A DNA stretch of 64,000 nt from Lentzea fradiae (GTDB taxonomy: Bacteria; Actinomycetota; Actinomycetes; Mycobacteriales; Pseudonocardiaceae), in the NCBI RefSeq assembly GCF_900100955.1, contig NZ_FNCC01000022.1:25498-89497 (forward strand), in the 5' to 3' direction. How positions within the stretch are numbered: position 1 is the stretch's first letter; every line of letters starts with the position of its first letter. Of this stretch, positions 1-9,171 are shown piece by piece. A program made the position numbers and the translations under genes. Below the pieces are notes generated by a model. It was not told where the DNA came from. It worked only from the letters and a program-made list of their open reading frames with translations, and did not search any database.

Positions 1-792
1 ATCCTCGGCCTCGTCGGCATCAAGGGCCTGCGCCCGATGTACTGGTGGCTCGCGGGCGGCGTCGTCTTCTCCGGCCTGTTCGTCCTCACCACCTCCTACA
101 AGGGCCAGCTCGTCGCCCTGCTCACCGGCTTCTGGTGGAACGACAGGTGGCGCTTCGCCGCGATCGTCGTCGTCGCCATGACCGTGCTCGCGGGCCACGG
201 CGTCGTCGTCGCACGCGACGGCCTGGTGGCCCTGTTCCGCCGCTTCCCGATCGGCACCGCGCCGTGGCTCCGCCTCGCCGCCGCGGTCGTCGTCGTCGGC
301 CTGCTGGCCGCGCTCACCGACGGCTTCTACCAGGGCCGCAACGTGCAGCGCATCGCCGGCGCCTACACCGGCCCGACCACCGTGACCGAGGCCGAACGCG
401 ACGCGATGGACCGCCTGCCGGAGCTGGTCGGCGAGGACGACCTCGTCATGAACGACGCGGCGGACGGGTCGGCGTGGATGTGGGCCCTCGAAGAGGTGCG
501 CCCCGTCTTCGGGCACGCGCTGAACGGCGTGGCCGAACCGAAGGTCGTCGGAGAGGACCGGGCGGAGCTGTTCACGTCGTTCAACCGGCTCGACTCCGAC
601 CGGGAGGTCCGCGCGATCGTCGAGCGGCTGAAGGTGACCTACGTCTTCGAGGGCTGGGGCTTCGCCGCGCCGGGCATCGAACGGGCGCCGGGCATGCGCG
701 GCCTCGACCAGGTGAAGTCGCTGGAGCTGGTGTTCAGCAACGAGCAGGCCAAGATCTACAAGGTGCGGCTGGACCAGGTCACCACGCCCTGA
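1..792 (+). CDS. DUF6541-type membrane protein, C-terminal part
   Basis: The frame is open from the first base of the window, so the gene starts upstream and only its last 263 codons are present. Three hydrophobic segments are visible (around residues 13-32, 48-70 and 86-105 of the fragment). They are followed by a polar tail of about 155 residues, probably outside the membrane, with a Trp/Ala-rich stretch (NDAADGSAWMW). The layout fits the large multi-pass DUF6541 proteins that sit beside glycosyltransferases in actinomycete surface-polysaccharide loci. The neighbours (two GT2s, a GT4, a flippase) support a role in envelope glycan assembly. The family name is from memory of the C-terminal pattern. 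No catalytic role can be read from this piece. Confidence 0.6.
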   Translation: MLGLVGIKGLRPMYWWLAGGVVFSGLFVLTTSYKGQLVALLTGFWWNDRWRFAAIVVVAMTVLAGHGVVVARDGLVALFRRFPIGTAPWLRLAAAVVVVGLLAALTDGFYQGRNVQRIAGAYTGPTTVTEAERDAMDRLPELVGEDDLVMNDAADGSAWMWALEEVRPVFGHALNGVAEPKVVGEDRAELFTSFNRLDSDREVRAIVERLKVTYVFEGWGFAAPGIERAPGMRGLDQVKSLELVFSNEQAKIYKVRLDQVTTP

Positions 793-846
793 GGGCGGCC
801 CGGCTGACGAGGCGGGGGCGGCTGCCGGCTCGGCTGCCCCGCGCGG

Positions 847-1617
847 TCACCAGCGGCGGTTCGCCACCTGCACGCCGAGCCACGCCGCGTGCCTGGCCGC
901 CGTCGCGGCCGAGCTGACGCCGATCCGCTTCGCCACGGCCTGCTTGCTGCGGTACAGCAGCTTCGTGGCCGGACCGAGCAGGCCGCCGCGCGAGTACTGC
1001 GTGGGGTGCACGCGGTAGCCGAGCAGCTCCTCGCCGATCACGTCGCCGTCGGCCTTGGCGAGCAGCCGCAGCCACAGGTCGTAGTCCTCCAGCCGGACCA
1101 GGCGCGGGTCGAAGCCGCCGACGTCGGTGGCGAGCTGCTTGCGGACCACGATCGTCGACGTGATCAGCGGGTTGAACAGCAGCATCGTGCGGGCGAGCTC
1201 GGCGCGGCCGGTGACGGAGTGCAGCTCGCCGACCTCGGCGCCGTCCGGGTCGATCTTGTGCGCCCACGCGCCGACCAGGCCCAGGTCCGGCTGCTCGGTG
1301 AGCACCTGGACCTGCCGGGCGAGGCGGTCGGGGGTGCAGAGGTCGTCCGCGTCGAGGAACGCCACCAGGTCGTGCTTGGCCGACTCCAGGCCGATGTTGC
1401 GGCCGACGGCGGGACCGCTGCGCGGCGCGGGCGTCAGGTGCACCTGGACGCGGTCGCCGAGCACCTCGGCCGCGGCGCGGTTCTGCTCGCACTCGCCGTC
1501 GAGGACCAGCACGACCTCCCACTCCTCGTGGGTCTGCGCGGCCACCGAACGCAGCGTCTCCTCGAGGAACGAGTTCGCGGGCGCACTGGGAATCACCACG
1601 GAGACGGGCGAAGTCAT
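847..1617 (-). CDS. Family 2 glycosyltransferase
   Basis: 256 residues with the GT-A fold pattern of GT2 enzymes. It begins with the strand SVVIPS, has LVLDGE, then GRNIGLESAKHDLVAFLDADD, where the DAD is the metal and nucleotide-sugar binding motif. LEDYDLWLRLL near residue 185 is the usual acceptor-side ED motif. The protein is soluble with no membrane span, so it probably adds one sugar to a lipid-linked glycan at the inner face of the membrane. The ATG at 1617 is chosen because it begins the fold directly and because TACTGT sits 6 bases upstream with no Shine-Dalgarno, as expected of a leaderless mRNA. It is divergent from the flippase gene at 1670. Donor and acceptor sugars are unknown. 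Confidence 0.85.
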   Translation of the reverse strand: MTSPVSVVIPSAPANSFLEETLRSVAAQTHEEWEVVLVLDGECEQNRAAAEVLGDRVQVHLTPAPRSGPAVGRNIGLESAKHDLVAFLDADDLCTPDRLARQVQVLTEQPDLGLVGAWAHKIDPDGAEVGELHSVTGRAELARTMLLFNPLITSTIVVRKQLATDVGGFDPRLVRLEDYDLWLRLLAKADGDVIGEELLGYRVHPTQYSRGGLLGPATKLLYRSKQAVAKRIGVSSAATAARHAAWLGVQVANRRW

Positions 1618-1669
1618 GGTCGTACAGTAGGGGAGCCTCCCCATCCGTCCGAGAGGGCCTTCCACCACC

Positions 1670-2944
1670 GTGACCACGGCAGCTCCCACCCCGTCCGGAC
1701 AGACGCGGCTCGGCGCGCTCAAGCGCGTGGTCGCGACGGGGGTCTCCCAGTCCGCGGTCGCACTCGACCAGCTCGTGTTCAGCGCGATCACCTTCGCCGT
1801 GCAGCTGGTCGCCGCGCCCGTGTCGACCGACGCCGAGTTCGGCGTGTTCTCGCTGATCGCGATCGTGCAGATCGGGCAGTGGTACCTCGGCCGCGCGATC
1901 GGCGCGGAGCCGTTGCTGGTCGCGAAGACGGTGGGCACGAACGACACGCGGGGCGTGCGCGGTGCCGCCGCGGCGTCGTTGCTGGTGGGTGTGGCGATCG
2001 GCGTGGGCTGCCTGGTCGTCGCGCTGTTCGTCGGCGGGCCCGCGCGCACGTTGCTGCTGATCCAGGCGTTCGCGTCGCCGTTCACGGCGGTGCTGGACCA
2101 CTCGCGGTACGTCAACTACGCGAAGCAGAAGCCGATGCGCGCCCTGTTCACGGACGCGGCGTGGCTGGTGCTGTTCCTCGCGGCGGTGGGCACGGCGATC
2201 CTGGTCGGCGAGCTGAACGCGTCGGGCACCTACCTGCTGTGGGCGCTGGCCTGCGTGCCGCTGACGCTGGTCGCGGTGGCGCTGACGGGCACGCCGTTCT
2301 CGTTCGGCGCGGTGAAGGACTGGGTGCGGTCCCGGCGCGACCTGCTGCCCGGCTTCCTGATCGACGCCGTCTACCTGACGGCGGGCACCTGGGCGACGTT
2401 CGGCGTGACGGCCGTCGTCACCGGTCTCGACGGGCTGGGCCTGCTGCGCAAGGCGCTCGTGCCGGTCACCGCGCTGACCGTGCTGTTCATCGGCATCAGC
2501 AACTCGCTGCTCGCGCACCTCGCCGGCCGCACGCCGCGCGAGGTCGTCCGCGCCCCGATGCTGGTCTCCGGCGCCGCGGCGGCCGTGAGCGCGCTGGCCG
2601 CGCTGCTCACGCTGCTCGCACCGGCGGGCTTCATGACGACCGCGCTGGGCACGCCGTGGGAGGGCCTGCGGCCGGTCGTGCTGCTGCTGCTCGTGTACGC
2701 GTTCCTGCTGGCCACCGCCCAGACGGCGATGGTGGCGGCCAAGGCGAGCGGCCGGGCGTGGCTCGGGCCGCGGGTGCGCACCGTGCAGTTCGTGACGGAG
2801 CTGGTGCTGGTGGCCTCTCTCGGCCTCTGGCTGGGCGTCGCCGGTGTCGCGCTGGGCATGACGATCGCGTGGCTGGTGGCGGCGGCGCTGGCGTGGGGCG
2901 GCGTGCTGCGGCACGGCGACCAGGCCGCGGCCACGACCGGGTGA
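1670..2944 (+). CDS. Polysaccharide flippase-like multi-pass membrane protein (Wzx/MATE type)
   Basis: 424 residues, mostly hydrophobic, with about 12 membrane segments and only short loops. The length and topology match Wzx-like O-antigen/teichoic translocases of the MOP superfamily, which move lipid-linked oligosaccharides across the membrane. The start is GTG at 1670, reading MTTAAPTPSG. The next gene, a GT4, follows after 22 bases. Lying between glycosyltransferases it is best read as the exporter of the glycan they build. The substrate cannot be inferred. Alternative readings are a general MATE-like efflux protein or a polysaccharide biosynthesis membrane protein. Confidence 0.75.
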   Translation: MTTAAPTPSGQTRLGALKRVVATGVSQSAVALDQLVFSAITFAVQLVAAPVSTDAEFGVFSLIAIVQIGQWYLGRAIGAEPLLVAKTVGTNDTRGVRGAAAASLLVGVAIGVGCLVVALFVGGPARTLLLIQAFASPFTAVLDHSRYVNYAKQKPMRALFTDAAWLVLFLAAVGTAILVGELNASGTYLLWALACVPLTLVAVALTGTPFSFGAVKDWVRSRRDLLPGFLIDAVYLTAGTWATFGVTAVVTGLDGLGLLRKALVPVTALTVLFIGISNSLLAHLAGRTPREVVRAPMLVSGAAAAVSALAALLTLLAPAGFMTTALGTPWEGLRPVVLLLLVYAFLLATAQTAMVAAKASGRAWLGPRVRTVQFVTELVLVASLGLWLGVAGVALGMTIAWLVAAALAWGGVLRHGDQAAATTG

Positions 2945-2966
2945 CCGGGCGGCTAGGGTCTGCGCC

Positions 2967-4103
2967 GTGCACCTGGTCGACATGCCGGCCTTCTACCCGC
3001 CGCACAAGGGCGGCGTGGAGGCTTACGCCCACGAACTGCACCGCCGCCTCCTCGAGGCGAACCCGGACCTGAGGATCACGGTCTTCACCTCCGCCATCGG
3101 CGCGCCCGCGGGCACCGAGCACCTCGGTGACCGGTGGAAGGTCGTGCGCTGGCCGGGGTTCGAGATCATCTCGCACTACCCGCTGCCCAACCCCGGCTTC
3201 ACGAAGCGGCTGCGCGCCGAGTGCGGCCCGGACACGGTCCTGATGACGCACACGCGGTTCTACTGGCCGCACGTGTGGGCGTCGCTGTTCGCCAAGCGCG
3301 CCAAGCTGCGGCGCCTGCACGTCGAGCACGGCTCCAGCCCGGTGCAGAGCGGCAACGCGTTCGTGCGCTTCGTGGCGTGGCTGGTGGACGCCCTGACCAG
3401 CCAGCCGGTGCTGCGCTGGGCCGACGCGATCGTGTCGGTCTCCGGGTCGGCGGGGAAGTTCGTGAAGGACCTCTCCGGCCGGGACGCGAAGGTGCTGCAC
3501 CGGGGCATCGAGCTGCCGGACGACCTGGTCGCGCGGCCGGTCGAGGAGCCGCCGACGGCCGTCTTCGTCGGCAGGCTGATCAACGGCAAGGGCGTCGCGG
3601 ACCTGCTCAACGCGACCGCCGAGGTGCACCGCCGGGGTCTTCCGCTGCGGCTGCGGCTGCTCGGTGACGGCCCGAACGCGGCGGAGCTGCGCGCGCTCGC
3701 GAAGTCGCTCGGCCTCGACGAGTTCGTCGAGTTCACCGGCGCCGTCGACCACGACACGGCGCTCGCCGAGATGGCGCGCGGCACGCTGTTCGTGAACCCG
3801 AGCTGGACCGAGGGCCTGCCGACCACGGTGCTGGAGGCGGCGGCGATCGGCTGCACCGTCGTGGCCACCGACGTCGGCGGCACCGCGGAGATCATCACCG
3901 ACGGCGTCACGGGCAGGCTCGTGCCCGCGCGGGACGTCCCGGCGCTCGCGAACGCGCTCGAAGCCGCGGTGCGCGACCCGGAGCGGGCGGCGAAGGCCGC
4001 CAAGCTCGGCGAGATCACCAGGCAGAACTTCAGCTGGGACGCGGCCGTCGCCGAGTTCACCGGTTTGCTGGCTGGCGGCGGCGCCGCGAAGCGCTCGCGC
4101 TAG
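2967..4103 (+). CDS. Family 4 glycosyltransferase (GT-B)
   Basis: 378 residues with two Rossmann halves. The N-terminal half opens with MPAFYPPHKGGVEAYAHEL, the Gly-rich acceptor loop of GT4 enzymes. The C-terminal half has VFVGRLINGKGV and LRLLGDGP, then NPSWTEGLPTTVLEAAAIG, which holds the EGLPTTVLEA form of the E-x7-E nucleotide-sugar site. The GTG start at 2967 is preceded by TAGGGT at 2954 with a 7-base gap and no Shine-Dalgarno, so it is probably leaderless. This cytoplasmic enzyme likely adds a sugar to the lipid-linked glycan of this locus. Its donor specificity is unknown. Confidence 0.88.
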   Translation: MHLVDMPAFYPPHKGGVEAYAHELHRRLLEANPDLRITVFTSAIGAPAGTEHLGDRWKVVRWPGFEIISHYPLPNPGFTKRLRAECGPDTVLMTHTRFYWPHVWASLFAKRAKLRRLHVEHGSSPVQSGNAFVRFVAWLVDALTSQPVLRWADAIVSVSGSAGKFVKDLSGRDAKVLHRGIELPDDLVARPVEEPPTAVFVGRLINGKGVADLLNATAEVHRRGLPLRLRLLGDGPNAAELRALAKSLGLDEFVEFTGAVDHDTALAEMARGTLFVNPSWTEGLPTTVLEAAAIGCTVVATDVGGTAEIITDGVTGRLVPARDVPALANALEAAVRDPERAAKAAKLGEITRQNFSWDAAVAEFTGLLAGGGAAKRSR

Positions 4104-4148
4104 CCTTGTCCTCGTTCCCCCTCGACATTCACTTGCCTGGAGGCACCA

Positions 4149-4838
4149 GTGGCGGACCAGTCTGACGTCTGGCTGGTCGTACCGGTCTACAACGAGGCAC
4201 AGGTGATCGCCGACGTCGTGCGCCACGCGCTGGAGACGTTCCCGAACATCGTGTGCGTCGACGACGGTAGCCGGGACGGTTCGGCCGACGCCATCCGCAC
4301 GTCGGGTGCGCACCTGGTCCAGCACCCGGTGAACCTCGGCCAGGGTGCGGCGCTGCAGACCGGTGTCGAGTACGCGCGCAGCCAGCCGGGCGCCGAGTAC
4401 TTCGTGACCTTCGACGCCGACGGCCAGCACCAGGTCCACGACGTGCTGAAGATGCTCGAACGCCTGCGCGCGGAGCCGTACGACATCATCGTCGGCACCC
4501 GGTTCAAGGGCGACGACTCGCACATCCCGCTGATCAAGCGCGTCGTGCTGAAGACGGTCGTCGCGATCAGCCCGCGGCTGCGCAAGCTGAAGCTGTCCGA
4601 CGCGCACAACGGCCTGCGGGTGTTCAACAAGAAGGTGGCCGACGAGATGGCCATCACCCTCAACGGCATGGGCCACGCGTCCGAGATCGTCGAGATGATC
4701 GCCCGCAAGGACTGGCGGGTCACCGAGGAGCAGGTGGAGATCCTCTACACCGAGTACTCGATGTCGAAGGGCCAGTCGCTCATCAACGGCGTCAACATCC
4801 TGTTCGACTCCGCTCTCAAGACCAGTTCGAGGCGCTGA
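4149..4838 (+). CDS. GT2 glycosyltransferase, dolichyl/undecaprenyl-phosphate sugar transferase type
   Basis: 229 residues resembling DPM1/WcaA-like GT2 enzymes: VVPVYNEAQVI at the N-terminus, VDDGSRDGS for nucleotide binding, and FDADGQHQ as the DxD metal site. IVGTRFKGD and LKLSDAHNGLRVFNK are typical of the polyprenyl-phosphate group. The GTG start at 4149 has GGAGG 5 bases upstream. The DUF2304 gene begins 2 bases after the stop. That GT2/DUF2304 pairing is common and suggests the small membrane protein anchors or partners this enzyme. The likely product is a polyprenyl-phosphate sugar used as donor outside the membrane; the sugar is not known. Confidence 0.87.
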   Translation: MADQSDVWLVVPVYNEAQVIADVVRHALETFPNIVCVDDGSRDGSADAIRTSGAHLVQHPVNLGQGAALQTGVEYARSQPGAEYFVTFDADGQHQVHDVLKMLERLRAEPYDIIVGTRFKGDDSHIPLIKRVVLKTVVAISPRLRKLKLSDAHNGLRVFNKKVADEMAITLNGMGHASEIVEMIARKDWRVTEEQVEILYTEYSMSKGQSLINGVNILFDSALKTSSRR

Positions 4839-4840
4839 CC

Positions 4841-5200
4841 ATGCTGATCCAGTTCCTGCTCATCATCGCGGTCGTCCTGCTGCTCGTGCTGTTCCTGCGC
4901 CACCACGGCACGACGAAGACCGCGGCCGGAGTCAAGATCGGCTTCGTGCTCTTCATGGTCCTGGGCGCCGTCGCGGTGATCAGGCCGCAGTGGGTGTCGA
5001 TGATCGCCGAGGTCGTCGGCGTCGGCCGCGGCACCGACCTCATGCTGTACGGGCTGATCGTCGCGTTCGGCTTCGCGACGATCAACACCTACCTGCGCTT
5101 CAAGGAGCTGGAGCTGCGGTACGCGCGGCTCGCCAGGGCGATCGCGATCCGCAGCGCCGAGACGCCGGCGGCGACGGACCCCGAGAAGTCCGCCGCCTGA
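4841..5200 (+). CDS. DUF2304 small membrane protein
   Basis: 119 residues with three membrane spans (about 2-22, 30-50 and 65-85), then a charged cytoplasmic tail containing LRFKELELRYARLARAIAIR, which looks like a short amphipathic helix. This is the length and topology of DUF2304 proteins. It starts 2 bases after the upstream GT2 stop, so the two are probably translationally coupled and work together at the membrane. The family has no agreed biochemical function; a role as accessory subunit of the GT2 is inferred from context. Confidence 0.82.
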   Translation: MLIQFLLIIAVVLLLVLFLRHHGTTKTAAGVKIGFVLFMVLGAVAVIRPQWVSMIAEVVGVGRGTDLMLYGLIVAFGFATINTYLRFKELELRYARLARAIAIRSAETPAATDPEKSAA

Positions 5201-5219
5201 CCGTTCGTCACGCGGTCCG

Positions 5220-6155
5220 TCACGCGGTGCGGAAGTACTCCACGGTCCGCTCCGCACCGGTCTTGATGTCGACCTCGGGCACCCACCCGAGGTCGCGCGC
5301 CGCCTTCGAGGCGTCGAGCGCGGAAGCCCGCAGGTCGCCGAGGCGGGCCGGGGCGTACTCCGGGGTGTCCGGAGCGCCCGCCGCCGCGGCGACCAGGCTG
5401 TGCAGGTCCTTGTCGGACACCTGCTGACCGGTGCCGATGTTGTAGCGCTGGCCGCCGCCGTTCTCGCCGGAGGCCGCCACGAACGCGGCCACCACGTCCT
5501 CGACGAAGACGTAGTCGCGGGTGTTGCCGCCGTCGCCGAAGAGCTTCGTCGGCTTCCCCGCCAGCAGGGCGTTCGCGAAGATCGCCACCACGCCCGCCTC
5601 GCCGTGCGGGTCCTGCCGCGGGCCGTACACGTTCGCCAGCGCGAGGTGCGTGCACTCCAGGCCGTAGAGCTGGCGGTAGGTGTTCAGGTACACCTCGCCG
5701 GAGACCTTGCTGGCCGCGTACGGCGACTTCGGGTTGATCGGCACGGCCTCGGACACCGGCAGCTGCTCGGGGGTGCCGTAGATCGACCCGCCGGACGAGG
5801 CGAAGCAGACCTTGCGGACGCCCGCCTTGCGCGCCGCCTCCGCGACGTTGATCGTGCCGATGACGTTCTGCTGGGCGTCGAGGATCGGGTCCGCGACGCT
5901 GACGCGCACGTCGATCTGCGCGGCCAGGTGGTGGACAACCTCGGGCGCGAAGCCGGCGACGACGTCGGCCAGCTCCGGGCTCGCGATGTCGAGCCGGGTG
6001 AAGGAGTACCGGTCGGCGTGGGCCGGGTCGGCGGGCGCCGTGCGCGTGCCGCGCCGCAGGTCGTCGACGACGTGGACCTCGTGCCCGTCACGCAGCAGGC
6101 GGTCGACCAGGGTGGAGCCGATGAAACCGGCGCCGCCGGTCACGAGTGCACGCAC
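5220..6155 (-). CDS. NAD-dependent sugar epimerase/dehydratase (GalE-like)
   Basis: 311 residues of the extended short-chain dehydrogenase family. The N-terminal GGAGFIGS is the NAD-binding GxxGxxG. VDDLRRGTR gives the acidic end of strand 2, and the catalytic SGG...YAASK (Ser and YxxxK) is present. NVYGPRQDPHGEAGVVAIF is typical of UDP-glucose 4-epimerases and related enzymes. GTG at 6155 is preceded by GAAGAGG. It probably supplies a nucleotide sugar to the glycosyltransferases upstream. It converges on the DUF2304 gene with a 19-base gap. The exact sugar (UDP-Glc/Gal, GlcNAc or uronate) cannot be told from sequence alone. Confidence 0.85.
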   Translation of the reverse strand: MRALVTGGAGFIGSTLVDRLLRDGHEVHVVDDLRRGTRTAPADPAHADRYSFTRLDIASPELADVVAGFAPEVVHHLAAQIDVRVSVADPILDAQQNVIGTINVAEAARKAGVRKVCFASSGGSIYGTPEQLPVSEAVPINPKSPYAASKVSGEVYLNTYRQLYGLECTHLALANVYGPRQDPHGEAGVVAIFANALLAGKPTKLFGDGGNTRDYVFVEDVVAAFVAASGENGGGQRYNIGTGQQVSDKDLHSLVAAAAGAPDTPEYAPARLGDLRASALDASKAARDLGWVPEVDIKTGAERTVEYFRTA

Positions 6156-6208
6156 GGAAACCTCTTCGAGTGGGGATCAGCCGGGTTTGCGCACAGGGTA
6201 TCCAGGGC

Positions 6209-7012
6209 TCAGAACCACCGTTCCAGCACCATGGCGACGCCGTCCTCGGCGTTCGGGCCGGTGACCTCGTCCGCGGCGGCCTTGGCGGCCTCGTGGCCGT
6301 TGGCCATCGCCACGCCGTGCCCGGCCCACCGCAGCATCTCGACGTCGTTGGGCATGTCGCCGAACGCGATGACGTGCTCGGGCGCGACGCCGAACCGTTC
6401 CGCGACGTCCGCGAGGCCGGACGCCTTCGTGACGCCGTGCACGGACATCTCGATCAGGCCGCTGTTCGTGGAGAACGTGAGGTCCACCTCGCCGCGCAGC
6501 ACCTCGTTGATCGCGGACGCCATCTCCGCGCTGGTCATGCCGCTGTGCCTGACCAGCAGCTTCGTGGCGGGACGGCCGAGCGTCTCGGCGCGGGTGAGGC
6601 CGCTGTGCGGGCCCTCCGGCCAGGGGTGGGTGTAGCTCAGCTCGGCGACGAACGTCAGCTCGTCCCGGGGCGTGCCGACCAGTTCGACGGCGTACGTGCA
6701 GTCGTCCAGGACGCTGTCGACGGCGGCCGCGATGTCGTTCAGCTGCACCGGGCTGAGGGTGCGGGCCCAGACGATCTCGTCGCGGCCGATGTCGTAGAGG
6801 ACCGCGCCGTTCGCGCACACGGCGAGCCCGTCGAGTCCGGCCTCCGCGGCGATGCGCGGAATCCAGCGCGGCGGCCGTCCCGTGGCCAGCACGAACGGCA
6901 CGTCCGCGGCGAGCACGCGGGAGACGACCTCCGCGGTGCGGGGGCTCACGGACTCCAGCGGGGTGAGCAGGGTTCCGTCGACGTCGGAGGCGACCAGGCG
7001 AGGTTGTTCCAC
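6209..7012 (-). CDS. HAD-superfamily hydrolase, Cof-type
   Basis: 267 residues. Motif I is SDVDGTLL, with the nucleophile and acid/base aspartates. Motif II lies in ATGRPPR, the Lys of motif III is in RPATKLLVRH, and motif IV is FGDMPNDVEML. The large central cap makes it a type IIB (Cof) member, which typically dephosphorylates sugar phosphates or phospho-cofactors such as FMN or PLP. Divergent from the LLM oxidoreductase at 7084 and transcribed toward the epimerase gene. The substrate is not predictable. Confidence 0.85.
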   Translation of the reverse strand: MEQPRLVASDVDGTLLTPLESVSPRTAEVVSRVLAADVPFVLATGRPPRWIPRIAAEAGLDGLAVCANGAVLYDIGRDEIVWARTLSPVQLNDIAAAVDSVLDDCTYAVELVGTPRDELTFVAELSYTHPWPEGPHSGLTRAETLGRPATKLLVRHSGMTSAEMASAINEVLRGEVDLTFSTNSGLIEMSVHGVTKASGLADVAERFGVAPEHVIAFGDMPNDVEMLRWAGHGVAMANGHEAAKAAADEVTGPNAEDGVAMVLERWF

Positions 7013-7083
7013 ACCGCCATCTTGCCTCGTCGGTAACCTGAGCCAAGTTCGTCGCGGGCTGAACCGCTGGCTACGGTACGTCG

Positions 7084-7965
7084 GTGCGCGCTGGAATCGT
7101 GATTCTCCCGGAACACCGATGGTGGATCGCCGAACCCAAGTGGCGCGCGGCCGAGGAGTACGGCTTCCACCACGCGTGGACCTACGACCACCTCGGCTGG
7201 CGCACGCTGGTGGACGGCCCCTGGTTCGGAGCGGTCCCGACGCTGACGGCGGCGGCGCTCGTCACCTCCCGCATCCGGCTCGGCACGTTCGTCGCGAGCC
7301 CGAACTTCCGCCACCCCGTGCCGTTCGCGCGGGACGTGCTGACGGTCGACGACGTCTCCGACGGGCGGTTCACGCTCGGCGTCGGCGCAGGTGGGGCGGG
7401 GTACGACACGGTGGTGACCGGCGCGAAGCCGTTGCTGCCGGGCGACAGGACCGCGCGGTTCGGCGAGTTCGTCGAGCTGCTCGACCAGTTGCTGGTCCGC
7501 GACCGCACGACGTGGGAGGGCCGGTTCTACTCGGCCGACGAGGCCCGCAGCGCGCCCGGCTGCGTGCAGCGGCCGCGGGTGCCGTTCGTGGTGGCGGCGA
7601 ACGGCCCGAAGGCGATGGCGATCGCGGCGCGGTTCGGCCAGGGCTGGATCACCACGGGACCGGAGACCGAGGACCACGAGACGTGGTGGCGCGGCGTGGC
7701 GGAGATCTCCGAGCGGTTCACCGAGACGCTCGACACCCAGGGCCGCACGACGCGCGTGAACCGGTACCTCAACCTCGACTCGGCGCCGGTCTACTCGCTG
7801 TCCAGCGTGGAGTGCTTCGTCGACGCCGTGGGCAGGGCGGCCGAGCTGGGCTTCACCGACGTGGTGGCGCACTGGCCGCGGCACGACGGCGTGTACGCGG
7901 GCAGCGAGCAGGTCGTGGAGAACGTCGCGGCGGACGTTCTGCCGACCCTCGACCGGCAGCTGTAA
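7084..7965 (+). CDS. LLM-class flavin/F420-dependent oxidoreductase
   Basis: 293 residues with the luciferase-like (beta/alpha)8 barrel. RIRLGTFVASPNFRHPVPFARDV contains the conserved LG...P.RHP segment, and RFTLGVGAGG binds the flavin phosphate. VVAANGPKAMAIAARFGQGW is the late-barrel motif. Actinomycete members usually use F420 but some use FMN; the sequence does not decide. The start is GTG at 7084 with TACGGT at 7072, 6 bases upstream, and no Shine-Dalgarno, so it is probably leaderless. It stands alone between divergent and co-directional genes, so its substrate is open. Confidence 0.82.
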   Translation: MRAGIVILPEHRWWIAEPKWRAAEEYGFHHAWTYDHLGWRTLVDGPWFGAVPTLTAAALVTSRIRLGTFVASPNFRHPVPFARDVLTVDDVSDGRFTLGVGAGGAGYDTVVTGAKPLLPGDRTARFGEFVELLDQLLVRDRTTWEGRFYSADEARSAPGCVQRPRVPFVVAANGPKAMAIAARFGQGWITTGPETEDHETWWRGVAEISERFTETLDTQGRTTRVNRYLNLDSAPVYSLSSVECFVDAVGRAAELGFTDVVAHWPRHDGVYAGSEQVVENVAADVLPTLDRQL

Positions 7966-7995
7966 CGGCCGGGCGCTGAACTAGATTCCGTCATC

Positions 7996-9171
7996 GTGCG
8001 CTCTGTTGTGGTGATCGGTGGCGGAATCGTCGGGCTGGCCGTGGCCGCGGAACTGGCCGCGCGCGGCCTGCGCGTGACGGTGCTGGAGAAGGAGGGGCGC
8101 TGGGGCGCCCACCAGACCGGCCACAACTCGAACGTCGTGCACGCGGGCCTCTACTACAAGCCGGGCTCGTTGAAGGCGCGGATGTCCGTGGCGGGCAACG
8201 CGTCGATGGTGGCCTTCGCGCGGGAGCACGGCGTCCCGGTCGAGGTGTGCGGCAAGCTCGTCGTGGCGACGTCCGAGGAGGAGGTGCCGCGGCTGAAGGC
8301 GCTGGCCGAGCGCGCGGAGGCGAACGGCGTCCCGGCGAAGATGGTCTCCGCCGCCGAGGCGCTCGACCACGAGCCCGAGGTGGCGTGCGTGGCCGCGTTG
8401 CACGTCGAAAGCACCGGCATCATCGACTACCCGGCCGTCTGCGCCGCTCTCGTGCGGCTGCTCGACGGCCACGACCTGCGGCTGCGCTCCCCCGCCCTGG
8501 CGATCAGGACCTCCGGCGGCGCCGTCGAGGTCGCCACGCCGCAGGGGGTCGTGCGGGCCGACGCGCTGGTGAACTGCGCGGGCCTGCAGAGCGACCGGGT
8601 CGCCCGGCTCGCCGGGCTCTCGCCGCGGGCGAAGATCGTGCCGTTCCGCGGCGAGTACTACGAGCTCAAGCGCACCGAGCTGGTGCGCGGGCTGATCTAC
8701 CCGGTGCCCGACCCGACGCTGCCGTTCCTCGGCGTGCACCTCACCCGGATGCTCGACGGCTCGGTGCACTGCGGCCCGAACGCGGTGCTCGCGCTGCGCC
8801 GCGAGGGCTACCGGTGGCGGGACGTGTCGCCGTCCGACGTCGCCGACATCGCCCGGTTCCCCGGCGCGTGGCGGCTGGCCCGCAAGTACGCGCGGACCGG
8901 CGTCGAGGAGGTGCTGCGCTCGCTCTCGCGCAAGCGCTTCGCCGCCTCGCTCGCCCGGCTCGTGCCCGCCGTGCGCGAGGACGACCTGGTGCGCGCGGAG
9001 AGCGGCGTGCGGGCCCAGGCGATGCTGCCGGACGGGTCGCTCGTCGACGACTTCCTGGTCGAGACCGCACCACGCCAGGTGCACGTGCTCAACGCGCCGT
9101 CACCGGCGGCGACGGGCTCGCTGGAGATCGCGAAGCACGTCGCCGGCCAGGTGATCGCTAGCGGGGCGTGA
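7996..9171 (+). CDS. lhgO: L-2-hydroxyglutarate oxidase
   Basis: 391 residues of the DAO/FAD-dependent family. It opens VVVIGGGIVGLAVAAEL, the dinucleotide-binding GxGxxG. Next comes HQTGHNSNVVHAGLYYKPGSLKA, the signature of the LhgO/L2HGDH group. Late motifs are FRGEYYEL and HVLNAPSPAATGSLEIAKHV. The enzyme oxidises L-2-hydroxyglutarate to 2-oxoglutarate and passes electrons to the quinone pool or oxygen, a metabolite-repair role. The start is GTG at 7996 with TAGATT at 7982. Its last 14 bases overlap the end of the convergent serS gene. Confidence 0.9.
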   Translation: MRSVVVIGGGIVGLAVAAELAARGLRVTVLEKEGRWGAHQTGHNSNVVHAGLYYKPGSLKARMSVAGNASMVAFAREHGVPVEVCGKLVVATSEEEVPRLKALAERAEANGVPAKMVSAAEALDHEPEVACVAALHVESTGIIDYPAVCAALVRLLDGHDLRLRSPALAIRTSGGAVEVATPQGVVRADALVNCAGLQSDRVARLAGLSPRAKIVPFRGEYYELKRTELVRGLIYPVPDPTLPFLGVHLTRMLDGSVHCGPNAVLALRREGYRWRDVSPSDVADIARFPGAWRLARKYARTGVEEVLRSLSRKRFAASLARLVPAVREDDLVRAESGVRAQAMLPDGSLVDDFLVETAPRQVHVLNAPSPAATGSLEIAKHVAGQVIASGA